DNA of 64,000 nt from Eonycteris spelaea (Eukaryota; Chordata; Mammalia; Chiroptera; Pteropodidae), in assembly GCA_003508835.1 (NCBI GenBank), contig PUFA01000544.1, positions 124,001 to 188,000 of the forward strand, written 5' to 3'. Below the pieces are notes generated by a model. That model saw only the letters and a list, made by a program, of their open reading frames with translations, had not been told where the DNA came from and did not search any database. The position numbers were made by a program, and so were the translations under genes. Positions 1 through 11,579 of the stretch are shown piece by piece (positions within the stretch are counted from its first letter, which is position 1; every line of letters starts with the position of its first letter).

Positions 1-411
1 CCTTCAATTCACCTGAGCATCATTATACCATCAATATAATATGCGATGCCTGGAAGTTCCGTAATATCATTATAACCAACTGAATTCTGGGAACAAACAT
101 GTGCAGAAAGTAAACAATGAGTCACTGAGTCCCATCCATCTTAGTTATCCATTAAAAAAGCCCACTCTAAGAAACGTATCCACCCACAGTAAGTAGGGAT
201 AAAAACCCCAAAGGCTTTGTTACTGGGTCTTTGAGGCGCCCTTTTCTTGCTCAGGCCCAATTCCACATCTAGAAGTGTACTGTCGCCTTACTCTCCCTTC
301 CAATAAAGGTATTCTTTTGCTGCTGTACTTCGGTGTCTTGCTCATTTCTTTGTTCAAGACATCAAGAGCCTGGATGACGTGTTGAGAGGGGAACCCCACT
401 CTCCAATAACA
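1..411 (+). mobile_element. LTR of an endogenous retrovirus, 3' part
   Basis: The stretch has LTR-like order: a TATA-like run (ggataaaaacc, about 198-208), a polyadenylation signal AATAAA at 302-307, then a T-rich R/U5-like part ending in ...aataaca at 411. The left edge of the window probably cuts it. No second LTR or internal region follows, so it is best read as a solo or truncated LTR. Family not identified. Confidence 0.45.
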
Positions 412-562
412 GTCTCATAATACCAGAGGCAGATGAAGTCAGTCTTCATCAAGTGCCCATGACGAATACTATTTTCATCCCCAGATGTAAACACTTTCAC
501 CACTGAGGTGTGTTTCTCTTTCACACCTCAGAACATATCTGAATTGTATCGTAACTGCACTA

Positions 563-612
563 TACACACACACACGCATGCATGCACGCACACACACACA
601 CACACACACACA
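563..612. repeat. (CA)n microsatellite with CATG/CACG interruptions
   Basis: Alternating CA dinucleotides, broken in the middle by gcatgcatgcacg. The surrounding 412-833 holds nothing else I recognise. Confidence 0.9.
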
Positions 613-833
613 ACTAGCACATACTATTCTTGGCTTAATATTGCAGAGGTAGAGAAGTAAAGGTTTTCAAGTATGAAAGCATGGTGTTTCAGGAAGAAGG
701 GACACAGTATCTGATCTGGGACTCAGTGTGTGCTGAGAAGACACATTATCCCCTGTCCTTCTCTAAGTCTCTTTCCCACTATCTCCTGCACGTTGAGATA
801 TGCTTTTTAAAAATGTCACCAACATAGTCTTTC

Positions 834-1790
834 TGTTATGGGTTGAATTGTGTCTTCCCTACGTTCATGTGTTGAAGTTTTAAACCTCAGTACCCCAGAA
901 TGTGACCTTATTTGGCAGTAGGATCTTTGCAGATATAATTAATTAGGATGAGATCACTCTGGAAAGAGTGGACCCCTAATCCAATATGGCTGCTGTCCTC
1001 ATTAAAAGAAAAAATTTGGAGACAGACATGCACACAGGAAAGGCATCATGTGAAGACTTGAGTTATGCTGCCACAAGCAACTTTCAGGAGCTAGGACAGC
1101 CCCAGATCAGATCCTTATGTACTGCCTTAAGTAGGAGTATGGTCAGTAGTCACATAGCCAGAACCAGCAGCTGGGGAGAACACCCTTGAGTCACATTCCT
1201 CGGCCAACTGAAACAATGAACAGATAGAACCATAATTGCAGGAGAGAGATAAGCAGACCCAGGAAAAGTTTCTAAAGTCGTGCGTGTGCATTAGTTCAAA
1301 GAGCTGTTCTATAGTTAACTTTTCCTCATTATCATAGTAAAAAACACACCACTAGCTGGAAATTTAAGATGCTAATGGGACATGTGGTGCATGGAATACA
1401 TGTAGGTACACTGCACAGGCACAGTGTAGGACCTGCCTCAACACACTTTGGGGAGGGAAAGGGGAAAGAGAAGAGGGTGGTCCCTAACCCAAAGAGCCCA
1501 TAAAACCTCTGTGTTTGTGGTGCTTGGAGATCCACATCCAACCTCCTCCAGAGCGTGCTCCCTTGGTACATCAAACTTTTGTTTAATAAACCTTTCTGCA
1601 AAACTTTCACCCACTCTCTTGATTTCTATCCCGAGAGAGGCAAGGACCCTTGCGCCATAACCGGAGCATGGGTCTGCTGATGCTTTACTATTGCAAATCT
1701 AGCCTCCAGAACTGTGAGATAATAAATGGTTATTGTTTAAATCATTCAGTTTGTGGTCCTTTGTTATGGAAGTTTTAGCCAACTAATACA
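834..1790 (+). mobile_element. MaLR-type (ERVL-MaLR) LTR, split by an insertion
   Basis: It starts TGTTATGG and ends AATACA. Between them are familiar MaLR landmarks: 'ccctaatccaatatggctg' near 975, 'gcctccagaactgtgag' near 1702, an ATAAAT polyadenylation-like site, and 'tttgttatgga' near the 3' end. The middle (about 1190 to 1665) does not belong to this family and is a later LTR insertion. The family name comes from recognising the consensus; the subfamily is not assigned. Confidence 0.75.
1190..1665 (+). mobile_element. LTR inserted inside the MaLR LTR
   Basis: This segment interrupts the MaLR sequence. It has 'cccataaaacctc' (TATA-like) about 85 bases before AATAAA at 1585-1590, then a pyrimidine-rich U5-like tail. 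That spacing is typical of class I retroviral LTRs. The edges are estimated from where the MaLR match stops and resumes; target-site duplications were not resolved. Confidence 0.4.
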
Positions 1791-2287
1791 CCTTTCCTAA
1801 CCACCTCCATACCCACTGGCACAATGACCTTGAAGTGCAGAAAAGGCCCCCCTTCCATGTCTTTTGTCCCAGGAGGAATTAGGGCCAAACAGCTCTGACC
1901 TGAAGACATAGCTTGAGTTTCTCCTTTCATCTTCATGGGAATCCCCACCTAGAAGCACCCACAAATCCTGCTTCGGCAATGCGGATGTGAGCCGGACTGA
2001 GACTTCTTAGGAATAGAGCGGACCCCTGTAACCTCCTAATGGACCAGATCCTGGGCTCAGGCCTCAGAATTATGTCCTGAATGCTAGGTCATTGACCTTG
2101 CTCCTACCTTAGAATTCTCTGGAGCATTGTATTAAAACATTGAGACTGTGTCCTGCTCCAGACCAAATGTCAGAATGGAGTGTATGTGTGGGGGAAGGAG
2201 TTGGGAGAACTGAGGTGACAGTAGTTATTAAAACTTCCCTGGTGTTCCTAATGGGAAGCCAGTATTAGGACCACTTAGCTAAACACT
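1791..2287. other. Intergenic, nothing recognised
   Basis: Non-repetitive sequence of mixed composition. No convincing reading frame, splice pattern or repeat family was seen. Confidence 0.5.
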
Positions 2288-2412
2288 GCTCTCAAAGTGT
2301 AATGTGCATGCATGGCTCCAGGGGAGGTAGTTGAAACAGATTCTGCAGGGGACCCATACTCTAAAAGATTAAGATACCGCTGAGGTGGGGCCCATCAATT
2401 TGCACTTTTAAT
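2288..2412 (+). mobile_element. MER5-like (hAT-Charlie) DNA transposon fragment
   Basis: 'ctctcaaagtgtaatgtgc' and, after a gap, 'aggtggggcccatcaattt' match the order of landmarks in the short non-autonomous MER5 family. It is strongly diverged, so old. Terminal repeats were not resolved. Confidence 0.5.
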
Positions 2413-3299
2413 AAGGTCTCTTGTGCTGCTGCTGCTGCTTCCCTCCCCCAAACCCTGTTCCCCCAATCTCCTTTAGTAGAACTAAGTTAGAGTAAGGGAG
2501 CACAGCGCACCCGCTCCCGTTATACACTATCGGTCACATCTCAGCAGAAATGCTGTTGATTCCTTGCATTTAGCATATGATGGGGAAGGAATGGTACTTG
2601 GATGGGCGATCCCTGTGTAGAGGGAGGGGGCCGTTCTAGCAAAGGTCTGAAGACTCAATATGAGGAGGCAGGATTTGTAGTTGCAGGTGCACATTATAGG
2701 AGCGGCAGGACATTTGTAGGTGACCTCTGCACAAAAGCACAGCATTTGTTGCTGGTGGGTGGTTATGGCATCTGCTCATGTGGACCAAGGCTTGCGGCCT
2801 CTGTGAACATGCCCAACATTTGGGTGCTGCACAAGATAGTGCCACTCTTTCTCTGTAGCAGTTACTGGCCTACAGACACCCATGTGAAGAAGAGGCCTGG
2901 TTAGAGCTGCAGATGATCCACCCAGGTGGTGACTTTTGAGGAAATCTGGAACTATGATGCTGTTAGGACCGCCAAGCCCCAAGGAGGCAGAGTACAGCTG
3001 CACCCAGTACTAGGTGCAGACCCTGGGTGCAGCTGAGATCTGTGCTCACACTTCTGTGTCAGGCTGCACATGTGAGGCCAGGGTATTAGCGTAATCTGTG
3101 AGGAACCATTTGGATTAAGTTCTACTGGGGGCTTATCTTATCCATTTGTATTTAGAGTCCGGTCCCAAAACAATGGTGCTGCTCAAGGACATCTAGATTT
3201 TAGGAGGTGCTGAATGCAGGTCCCCAATATGATACCCCAAGCACTGTAGGTATATAGATGTGTGTGGGTGTGGGTTGCAAGGAAAAGTTGGAATCGAGG
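2413..3299. other. Intergenic, nothing recognised
   Basis: Contains a few open frames of 60-100 codons on both strands that overlap each other and resemble no protein family I know. A short CTG run lies near 2424. No repeat family was assigned. Confidence 0.45.
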
Positions 3300-3990
3300 G
3301 TGTAAAATTTATGGTTCTTGGTGCCTATTCAATGCCAACAAGAATCCCCAATTTGGGATGTGGTTAAGGGGGAGCATTCTCAGTGCAAATAGCTCAATTG
3401 CAATGTAGCTTGGCTGTAGAAAAGCACAACTGTGAGACAGCTCAATAGTGATACAGCTCAATTGTGATATAGCAGGGCTGTGAGGTGGCCCTGGGGCAAG
3501 GCAGAGCAGTCCTGTGGGGAGGCAGTGTGACCTCATTGTTGGAGGTGATACAGCCTTGATGTTCTAGCCAGAGAAGCATAGTCTTCAGTGGAAACAGAAA
3601 GTTCACTCTGTGAGCCAAAGGGGAGCTCACTTATATAGAGAGAAGTCTCTGACCCTGGCTCCTGATTGATCTGTTGTTATGCAGATGAGGACTCCAAGTC
3701 CTCACAGTTTAATTGGTCCAAAAAACACTGCCACTCTGATTGGTCAGTAAAAATGCTAATAGTGATATCGCTCCAATTGGACAGGGAAAGTCTCAGTTCT
3801 ATTGGTTTAAATGATTCCAGGAATTCCTTTATAAGGGTTGTCTCAGAGGACAGAAACACAGTGCACACAGGCATTCAGTGCTGGCTTCTCTCTAAAGCAG
3901 TGCCTGCACGGAGGGGCCCCTGGTCAGCAATGGTTGCTAGGCTCTGTTTTTGAATTTGAGCCCAATTAGCCAGCAAAAGACCTTCTCAAC
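3300..3990 (+). mobile_element. Possible LTR or promoter-like element
   Basis: A perfect-looking TATA motif (tatatag, 3632-3638) is followed by several CCAAT-type boxes written as ATTGG at 3712, 3739 and 3801. Upstream, 3388-3475 holds three or four imperfect copies of a unit like 'agctcaattgtgatat'. Such density is common in LTR U3 regions, but no LTR ends were found. It could also be a unique promoter relic. Confidence 0.3.
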
Positions 3991-4934
3991 AGGTACCTTC
4001 ATTCTTGTAGTCAACAAAGTAGATCTAGGACACAGTGTACGATATCCTAAATCAGCAGAAGGACAGATTTGTGCTATGGATTCTGGTTTCAGGTAGGGCT
4101 GAAAATCAGCTCAGGGCTGTGGGCTTGGGGAGAAACAGGATTCAGGGGTCCAGGTTGGAGGGATCAGGTTGCAGCTGCCATTTTTGGTTTGGGAGGGGTG
4201 AAATGTGCTAGGAGAACTTTGGGCACAGGTGTGGGTTTGCGGAGAGGAGATCTCTACCAGAACAGGCACTGTTAGGAGGGATTCTGTGTTGCAGAGTTTG
4301 GTTATGTGAGTGACAGTGCTGGTCTGCTGCTTGGGCATCAAGTGTTGCATGGGAGGGGGCATACAGCCAGGAGCAAAGCACAGGGCTTTCAGGATTCAGC
4401 TTGCACTTAGAAACCTCTGAGCCCTTAGGTCCAGCTACTAACAAGAGCAGATGTGGCCCGACAGCCTATGCGCAGGTGCCAGATGTGCCATCCCTGCGCC
4501 ATGGCCACACGCCCAGGGAAGTGTCTTAGCCTCCACCAACACTAAAAAATAGTCATAATATTTGCCTCTGAGGTGATGCACTTAGAAGGTCCCACCATCA
4601 TCTGTGTGTAGAGTTCTACTCAAATATGCGGTACCTGAGTTTATGGATGAGAGATGCAATCGGAGAAATCTGCACTGAAGTACATTCTGCAAAACAAGGC
4701 GGTGTGCATGCACTCTTCAAAATCATCAGGATTACTGAAGACAAGGGAGTGGCAATTGATCTAGATTAAAAAATAAAATAAAATAAAAGAGTCAAGATAA
4801 CTAAATGCGATCCTTGTACCATGACTGGATGCTAGATTTACGAAGACATCATTGTATCACAGTGGGTAATATGTATTTAGACTGTCTACTAAATGGACTG
4901 TCTAGTGTTAATTTGTTAAGTGTGATAATTTTAT
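3991..4934. other. Intergenic, nothing recognised
   Basis: Mixed-composition sequence with a short (AAAAT)n-like run near 4770-4788. No gene or repeat was assigned. Confidence 0.45.
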
Positions 4935-5378
4935 TGTGTTGGCTAGGAGAACAACCTCGACATTAGAGAATCCAAGATCAAATTGCTGGCAGATTCGATG
5001 TCTGGTGAGGGGCCTCTTCCTGGTTTGCAGACAGCCACCTTCTCGCTGTATCCTCACTTGGCTGGGAGAGAGAACTCTAGTATCTTCTTATAAGGACACT
5101 AATCCCAGCAAGAGTGCTCCACCCTCATGACTTCATCTAAACCTGATAACCTATCAAAGGCCCCACCACCAAATACCATCCTATTAAAGATCAGAGCTTC
5201 AACATGCTGCAGAGAGAAAGAGAGCAAGCTCTATCCTTCAGCTTCATATACGAGCACTACTCCCATTCTGGAGGGTTCCACCACATGACATAATTACCTC
5301 CAAAACCCCACTCTAATACCATCACATTAGAGGTTAAGATTTCAAAGTATGAATTTTGGGGAGATACAAACAGTCTAA
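4935..5378 (-). mobile_element. MaLR-type LTR, antisense
   Basis: Read on the - strand it starts near 'tgtatctccccaaaattca' and shows the MaLR order, ending in sequence complementary to 'tgttggctaggag'. 'cttcttataaggacactaa' (about 5083-5102) and 'taccatcacattagaggtt' (near 5318) are characteristic. It is a separate insertion from the element at 834-1790. Confidence 0.65.
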
Positions 5379-8300
5379 AAAATCACTCTATCTTTTAATT
5401 TAATGCTTAGTAACCTTAATTGCAACTGCAAAATCCCTTTTGCCATGTAACGTAATATAACCAAGGTAGTAATACCAGGGAATGGACCTCTGCCTACTTT
5501 ATTGTGAGATTTTTGCAATGAAAACATATCTTAAATATTGTCATATCTACAAAACTATTAACAGAGGTTACCTCTTGAGATGGTTTCATACAAAGGAAAC
5601 ACATTACTTAAAATATTTGAATTCTGTTTTGTTATGCTTTATTTTTTTATGTAAACCATGTATTACATTTTAGAAATACTGCAATAAATAAAGGGACTTT
5701 CATCAAGTCGGTCTTGGGTCATAAAATTCTCAAGATGCAAATTTTTGGAAGGGGTCAGGCCTCTTGCCAACACTGAATGCTCAGTACCGGTAAATAGGTT
5801 CATGGGCCAGCCTCACTGGGGTCACACCTTCTACCCGGAATTGCACTGGAAGAAAGTGTTGTTAACTTACAATTTTACCTGTGGTTCCACAGTATGTAAA
5901 ATTTAAAGGGTTTCCAAGGGCACTTTACATGAGCAAGATTTTCACATCTTGGGTTGAATTAGAAACAATCCATGAGCAAGTGGTGAGTCCAGTGTAAATG
6001 AGGACATTCTGGAATGGAGGAATAAATTAGTGACCTCCAAGCTGCCCCTGCCGCCTCTATCCCCTACTTTCCATAGTGCCCCTCTCTTCACTTCTCGCCC
6101 CTGTGACCTCCATTCCATTCCAAAGGTCTTTAATGATTCCTTGATCTAGCACCATCACCCTTCAAATCCTGGACTGACACCTGTCCTCTCCCACCTCCAC
6201 CTGACCTGTAGGCCTTCATAGACCACCTCCATCCTGCATCCACTTTGAATTCCATCATTTGCCAGCTCTGTTCCCCTCAGAATTCCAGGGACCGCAGCCC
6301 AACACTCCTCCCTTTCCAGCACCTTCACATCATCATTTCCCTTTAACTTACATTTGCCCCCATTTCAGTGAGCTCAGTGCAGTTCCCAGGCCCTCTTGTC
6401 CCCCACCCAAATCCCAGCCCTCAGACATTGAACGCCATCAGCTCCCCATGTCCCAAATTCACACCCCCACATTTGCCCTTTATCTCTGTGCCTTCAGCCT
6501 CCTCAGGCTCACTACCTTTCCCGGGTGACGTCCTCTCCTACGACCATTTTGTCTCCTTATGCCCATTGCTCCTGCAAGGCTCCTCCTCCTCCCACCCGCC
6601 CACTATTTCTGTCTTGGACCACTAATCACCACCAGCACATCCATACACCACCAATATCCTGCAATGTATTTGTCTAATTTTAAAATGCTCTCCTGACCCA
6701 GTGCTGAAGCCCTGGCTATGTGACTGTCATTTCTGTTTCTTGAACAGATGATTAAGTCCACACTCAAAACACTTCCCTAATTGTCTCTCACATTCTGGGC
6801 TACTAAGCACCCATCCAGCACCAGGAAACAGGAGGAAACCCCATGCTTGGAGATCATGAAATTAGTCACAATAGTTAATTGATAGGGTGCCTGGGCAGCC
6901 AGTGTCCAGTGTCTGGTCAGTGCAGGAATGACAAGCCTGCTTCTTCCCTCAAATTTCACTGCCTCTGGAGGGTCACCCCACCTCCAGAGGTCCCTGCTGG
7001 AGCAACACAGCGGAGCCTGCATTTCTGTCCTGAGGGCAAAGGGAAGGCATTGAAGAGATTAAGGCAAGGGGATTCCTTCCCAGCTTTGTTTCTTCCTCTG
7101 CTCTTCCTCTCACTTCTTGCTCCTTTTTCGGTCCAAGCACCGTGTCTGTCTTTGGTGGCCCCAACGCTTTCAGTCTCTCCCCACTCTCTCGGTTTGATGT
7201 ACCCACCTCTTGCTGCCCCGACTCCTGCGGCTGGTCAAGGTCTCTCTGGAGACACCTTTTAACCTAGATTTCTCTATTTTCTCTCCTCCTGTCATTTCCT
7301 TCTCTGGTTACCCTTTTGCTCTTATTGTGTCTCCACATCCACCTGCTCCATCCTCTATTTTATCCTCTCGTTTTCATTCTTCCTTTCTTTCATAGTCTTT
7401 CTGGGTCTTCCTCAGTCTCTGCTCCACCTCCCACCAGCACATTCACAGCTGTGGAATAAAGATGTCCCTTGCCTGGAAGAGCACTTTCCAGTGAGGCTAC
7501 AGAAAGGGAATAATGCCAAGGAGATGTGGCATCCAGGTCTGCATGGCTATCTCTACCCTGGAGGGCCCGAGAGGGGCGAGGCTTGGGGGAGCCAGGGTGG
7601 GAGGACTTTACACAGCACGGCTGACAAGGGAAGGGGACCGGAACCTGAGGAAGTCACTGAAGGGTATTAAGTAGGAAAACGATGCGGTGGGCAGTATTGA
7701 TCTGGACCAAAGGCAGGAAGGCCCCTGGCAGGCACCTGCCTCAGAGACTTTAATTTGAAATAGAGGTGGACCCCAGACAGCAGTGGAGCTACCAGGCCTG
7801 GATCATCTTGCCAGTGCTTCTGGAACTCTCTGAGCGTGAGACAAGGGGATGAAGGTGCGGCCCCAATTCCCAGGGGGCACCAAAAGACCAGGGCTTAGAG
7901 TGGATGGCTGCACGATATTGTCTAGTGAAAAGTTGCACTATCAACTCATTTCCTTGCTTGGAATCATGGAATTCCATGCAGAAACTTCTCTCTTACCAAC
8001 ATGGCTAGTTAGCAGTACTACATAATACAGAATAATCTAGCTTCTGAACATTCCCAAATCTATGCTAGTCACCGTATATTTTAAAAATGTCCTAACATAT
8101 TTTCTTGTATTCACCTTTGGGTGATGTCAGGACATTCTTTTTATTATTTCTTGAAAATATGTTCATTTTTAACATGTCAATTTTCCATTCTAAACTTAAT
8201 GTTTCAATTGACTGTCATTTCCCGATGGCTGAAATCTTCCATATGTTGGAATGTCAGTAAACATACTACATAGTTTGATATTAACTAAGATATTGCCATA

Positions 8301-8865
8301 AAAATATTGAGGGTAGGAATGAAAGTTATGGGTTATTCGATCACCTAATTTTACTTCCTTTAGAGTTCATATTTAAAAGGGACTATAGCACCCTACTAAA
8401 TGCCCAGAGAAATATTACAAAATCAGATTTATTTAGGTGAAAATGGATCTCAATCTCGTCTAAAAAACTATAGTTTTTACAGATTTCGTTATCCACACCT
8501 GGAAGAACATTCAGAAATAGACAACAAAGAAAAGGACTATTTGCATTACAGTTTAGAATAAAGCTGTACTTTCTAAATACTCTTATAAAATATAGTGAAT
8601 TAGCAATTACATTATATAGATATTATTGAGTTAAGTATATTATGATGTGAACAAGTATATCTCTAAGGTATTGATGGCAATTTATCTCATTTGAAGTAGA
8701 ATAAAAATTATTTTTAAAATGCAATTTTTAAATAATTTTTTAAAGCAATACTTAGTACATAAATTATCACATGCAGAAATCCTCCACGCCTCATACCCCA
8801 GGTCGTGTCCCTGTGAAAGTCTCTGGTACTAAGCAGTGTTGAGTCTTGGTAAAGGGGATAAAAAT
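5379..8865. other. Long intergenic stretch, no gene or repeat assigned
   Basis: 5400-5700 is AT-rich. About 6040-6640 and 7070-7440 are markedly C/T-rich and give overlapping open frames of 80-127 codons by composition alone, with runs of Pro, Ser and Leu and no recognisable domain. 8000-8760 is AT-rich. Old degraded repeats are likely here but I could not name them. Confidence 0.45.
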
Positions 8866-9225
8866 AGAAATGCTGTGCTGTTGGGTGTCGGGGATGAAAA
8901 GGCTGTTAAGGGTGGAAAATTTTCAAATGGCCAACTTCTGCTTCTGTAATGTTTAACCAGGGTGTAGTTCTAGGAGATGTCCTGTGCAAAGATATGCTAA
9001 TGGCCAACTTCTGCTTCTGTAAACCTGCTTGCTCGGTTGATGTGGTTTTAGGCTTTATAAGCTACCTCCTCTGGAAGCTCGACTGATCTCCTCTAACCCT
9101 GCGTGGTAGAGAGTCAGTTGCTGGCCGGCAAAGAAAGGCTTACAATTCATCTCAATTGGCTCCATCGGTCTTAGATTTGATTGCACCACAACAAAGGCCT
9201 ACTCTACTCGGGGAGAGATTTCTAT
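8866..9225 (+). mobile_element. LTR-like element with internal 24-bp direct repeat
   Basis: It has 'ggctttataagctacc' (TATA-like, near 9051), preceded by an exact 24-base direct repeat (8926-8949 and 8999-9022) of the kind often found as tandem enhancers in U3. A U5-like part ends near 'ctcggggagag'. It sits 350 bases left of the zinc-finger gene's CpG promoter. Class I ERV is my best guess. Confidence 0.45.
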
Positions 9226-9579
9226 TTCATATTCTAGTTTGTGATCCCTACAGAAAAATCCAGGTTTTGTTTAATTAAACTGCTTACATTAATTCCAGTT
9301 GCAAAATGTTCATGGATCCAACCACTGCCTCATATCCATCCCCTCAGCAGAGATCCCAGTTCACGCTGAATTGCTTCAGCTTCCCCAGCAGCACCTAGCT
9401 GCAACCCAGAGCAAAAACAGCTTTTGATTTAAACCGTTTACAAGCTGATTAAAACAACTCAGTCTCCAACACAAGTGGCCACACAGCTGCAAGCTTTATC
9501 CTAAAACTGTTAGAGCTAGTAACCCAAAACATTCAGGAAGCAACGCGGTTGAACAAGACACGAAAGCCCCCGACGCATT
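9226..9579. other. Spacer between LTR and CpG promoter
   Basis: Unremarkable sequence with no repeat recognised. CpG density rises from about 9540. Confidence 0.5.
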
Positions 9580-9790
9580 TCTAAACCCGGAAGGCACCTT
9601 GTGAGCCAGGCGGAGGAATGGCCAGGCCCCGCCCCCGCCCCACCTCTACACCGGCTTTGTCCGGTCCCCTGCGGTCCGCGCGCACGCCCGTACTCGCTCC
9701 ACGCCCCGCCCACTAATGGTCGCGCTCCGCCCAGGCCCCCCTCAAGTCGCCCCGCCTCTCCTCCCGGCGCGCTGAGCTGCTCACAGACCC
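9580..9790 (+). promoter_or_regulatory. CpG-rich TATA-less promoter of the KRAB-ZNF gene
   Basis: The sequence turns sharply GC- and CpG-rich. GC boxes (CCGCCC or reverse) are seen at 9627-9642, 9704-9711, about 9727-9732 and about 9749-9755. ETS-type cores (CCGGAA) occur near 9587 and at 9789-9794, the second inside or next to exon 1. No TATA box was seen. This architecture is usual for KRAB-ZNF genes, which start transcription diffusely in a CpG island. Direction is inferred from the exon chain downstream. Confidence 0.75.
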
Positions 9791-9829
9791 GGAAGCGGAG
9801 AAGGCAGAACGGAGGTCGCACTGCGGGGA
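9750..9829 (+). other. Untranslated exon 1 of the KRAB-ZNF gene
   Basis: The end is set by a strong splice donor, GTAAGT, beginning at 9830. The sequence before it ('cggaggtcgcactgcgggga') resembles the short 5'UTR exon of primate chromosome-19-type KRAB-ZNF genes. It lacks a usable start codon; translation begins in the next exon. The 5' end is approximate because no transcription start can be read from the sequence. Confidence 0.65.
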
Positions 9830-11120
9830 GTAAGTGTCTGTCTTTCTATTTTAAACCTGTGTCTCGCTGCCCCCACTCCCAATATTGGAGTGTGGGGTTG
9901 CCACGGACCCCAACATCCCCGCATTCACCCCGTCTCTCAAGTAAATTCAGATGTCGCTGTGAGAGGCCGGGGGCGCTTTCCTTTGCATTTATATTGGCTC
10001 TGAGGCTGGTCTCTGCTCTCGGCTTTTCTGCCTTTGGTCCAGGTAGACACCTCCTTTCACCTCTTTTCCCTTCTTAAAACCGTTTAGCGATCTCTCCGCT
10101 TCGCTTACGACATTAAAGTCCTTACGCGAGGTGGATTCGCGGCCTCCAACTTCGCTCTCGAGGTCCCAGGGGGCAGCGCCGATCACCCCGCCCCAGGTGA
10201 GGCGGCAGCCTCTCTCTAGTCCTAGGATTCTGGAGACCCCAGCCCTCTCCTGAGACACCGTCTCCCCCCTTCTGCTCGCGTCCACCTCTGGCCGGGTCCC
10301 TTGATCCCCAGGCCTCCCGTTCGTACTTCCCCTTCCCTGGCCCTGCCTTGGGGGAAGTAACCTGGGCCTGACTTGTGGCACCAGTGTTCCGTCCCAAATT
10401 CCCCTCCAAGGGCAAATGTGCTCTTTGTAGAGATTTGAGTGTCTTTCTGTCCTGTACAGAGCTTTTTCTTTTTCTTTCCTTTTTTTTTTTTTTTTTTTTT
10501 TTGCCTATTTTTAGTTCATAGCTCTTAACAGTTTTAAGATAAAACTCACAGGCAGCTTACTCCCCATCCTTCTGAATGTGAGGGCGAGGGGGTCAACGGA
10601 AACAGCGATGGAAAGAGAGAAAAACTGAGGAGAGGAGATGAGGGAGAGCAGATGGCAATGAAGAGAATGAGTGAGGGATTTGGAAAGAGACTGTAAGAGT
10701 GGAAGAATAAGCTGTGAAAGTAGCAGGGGGAGAAAATAGGAGTTTAAAGTAGGATCTCCGGGGAGATGAAGGTGAGCAAAAGGAAGGTAGGCAGTAGGTG
10801 TGGGGCAACAATGGTAACGCACTTCAGACAGAGGGGAATGGGGATAGAAGAGTTGGATCCGTGGGCCACAGCCACATGGTACCTGGGACTGAAAGGACAA
10901 GGGTGACAGGGAGAGAGAGCAGAGAAGGAAACAGGGTAGGAAGTCTAGCCACCCTGGGATGCCAGAGTGTGGGGAGACACGGAGCCTAACAGAGAAGGAT
11001 GACTGTACTGGGAAAATAAAGGGAACCAAGAAAAGGGAAGAAAGTGGTGAGATATGGAGAGATTGGGGGAAATCAGGAAAGTTGGGTAGAAAGAGCAACA
11101 AGAGGGGTTAGAAGTTAGTG
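9830..11120 (+). other. Intron 1, proximal part: CpG shore, poly(T), purine-rich tract
   Basis: CpG-rich to about 10400, then a run of T ending at 10502, then 10560-11115 which is almost all A and G on the + strand. A 196-codon open frame on the - strand across the purine tract arises from composition (Ser, Leu, Pro, Phe rich) and is not taken as a gene. Confidence 0.6.
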
Positions 11121-11124
11121 GGCA

Positions 11125-11400
11125 GAGACTCATGGACATGGGCTATAGGCTGGTGGTTGCTAGAGGACTATAGACTAGTGGTTACTAGGGTGGGGGAAGA
11201 GGAAGGAGGTAGGGTAAAGGGGGTCAAATATAGGGTTCAGGGGGAGGGCGAAGTGGGTAAATGGGGTCAAATATATGGTAGCTGAAGGAAACTGGACTTT
11301 GGGTGGTAAACAGAATATACAGATGTCAAATGGTAATGTACACATGAACATTAAATAATTGTATTAGCCAATGTTACCCAAATAAATAATTAAAAATAAA
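11125..11400 (+). mobile_element. L1 3' end (3'UTR)
   Basis: Closely parallels the 3' end of the long L1 at about 36230-36506: 'gaaactggactttgggtgg' and 'accaatgtt-accc-aataaa' style termini, then an A-rich tail. Severely 5'-truncated, as is usual for L1. Confidence 0.8.
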
Positions 11401-11579
11401 AATAAAATTAAGAAAAAAGAAGTTAGTGAGGCAGGAAGGGTGTGAGAAGGAATACAAAGGGGAAGCAGGACAGCTGAGGAGAACAAAATAAGCAGAATAG
11501 CAAAAAACAAAAAAAAGATAAAACCCAGCTATAGATATAGAGAAGGTGAGAGGGAAATGCATAGCAATGAAGAAAGCGG

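Noticed and set aside
6259..7395. Overlapping open frames of 60-127 codons in C/T-rich DNA
   Set aside because: Pro/Ser/Leu-rich translations in several frames at once are a composition effect. No splice signals or domains support a gene.
9601..10077. 158-codon open frame over the CpG island
   Set aside because: CG-rich DNA has few stops. The frame crosses the strong donor at 9830 and has no homology I can see; the stretch is promoter and untranslated exon 1.
10511..11101. 196-codon open frame on the - strand
   Set aside because: It lies across a purine-rich tract, so the reverse strand lacks stops by composition. It is rich in Ser, Leu, Phe and Pro, with no domain, and overlaps other equally open frames.
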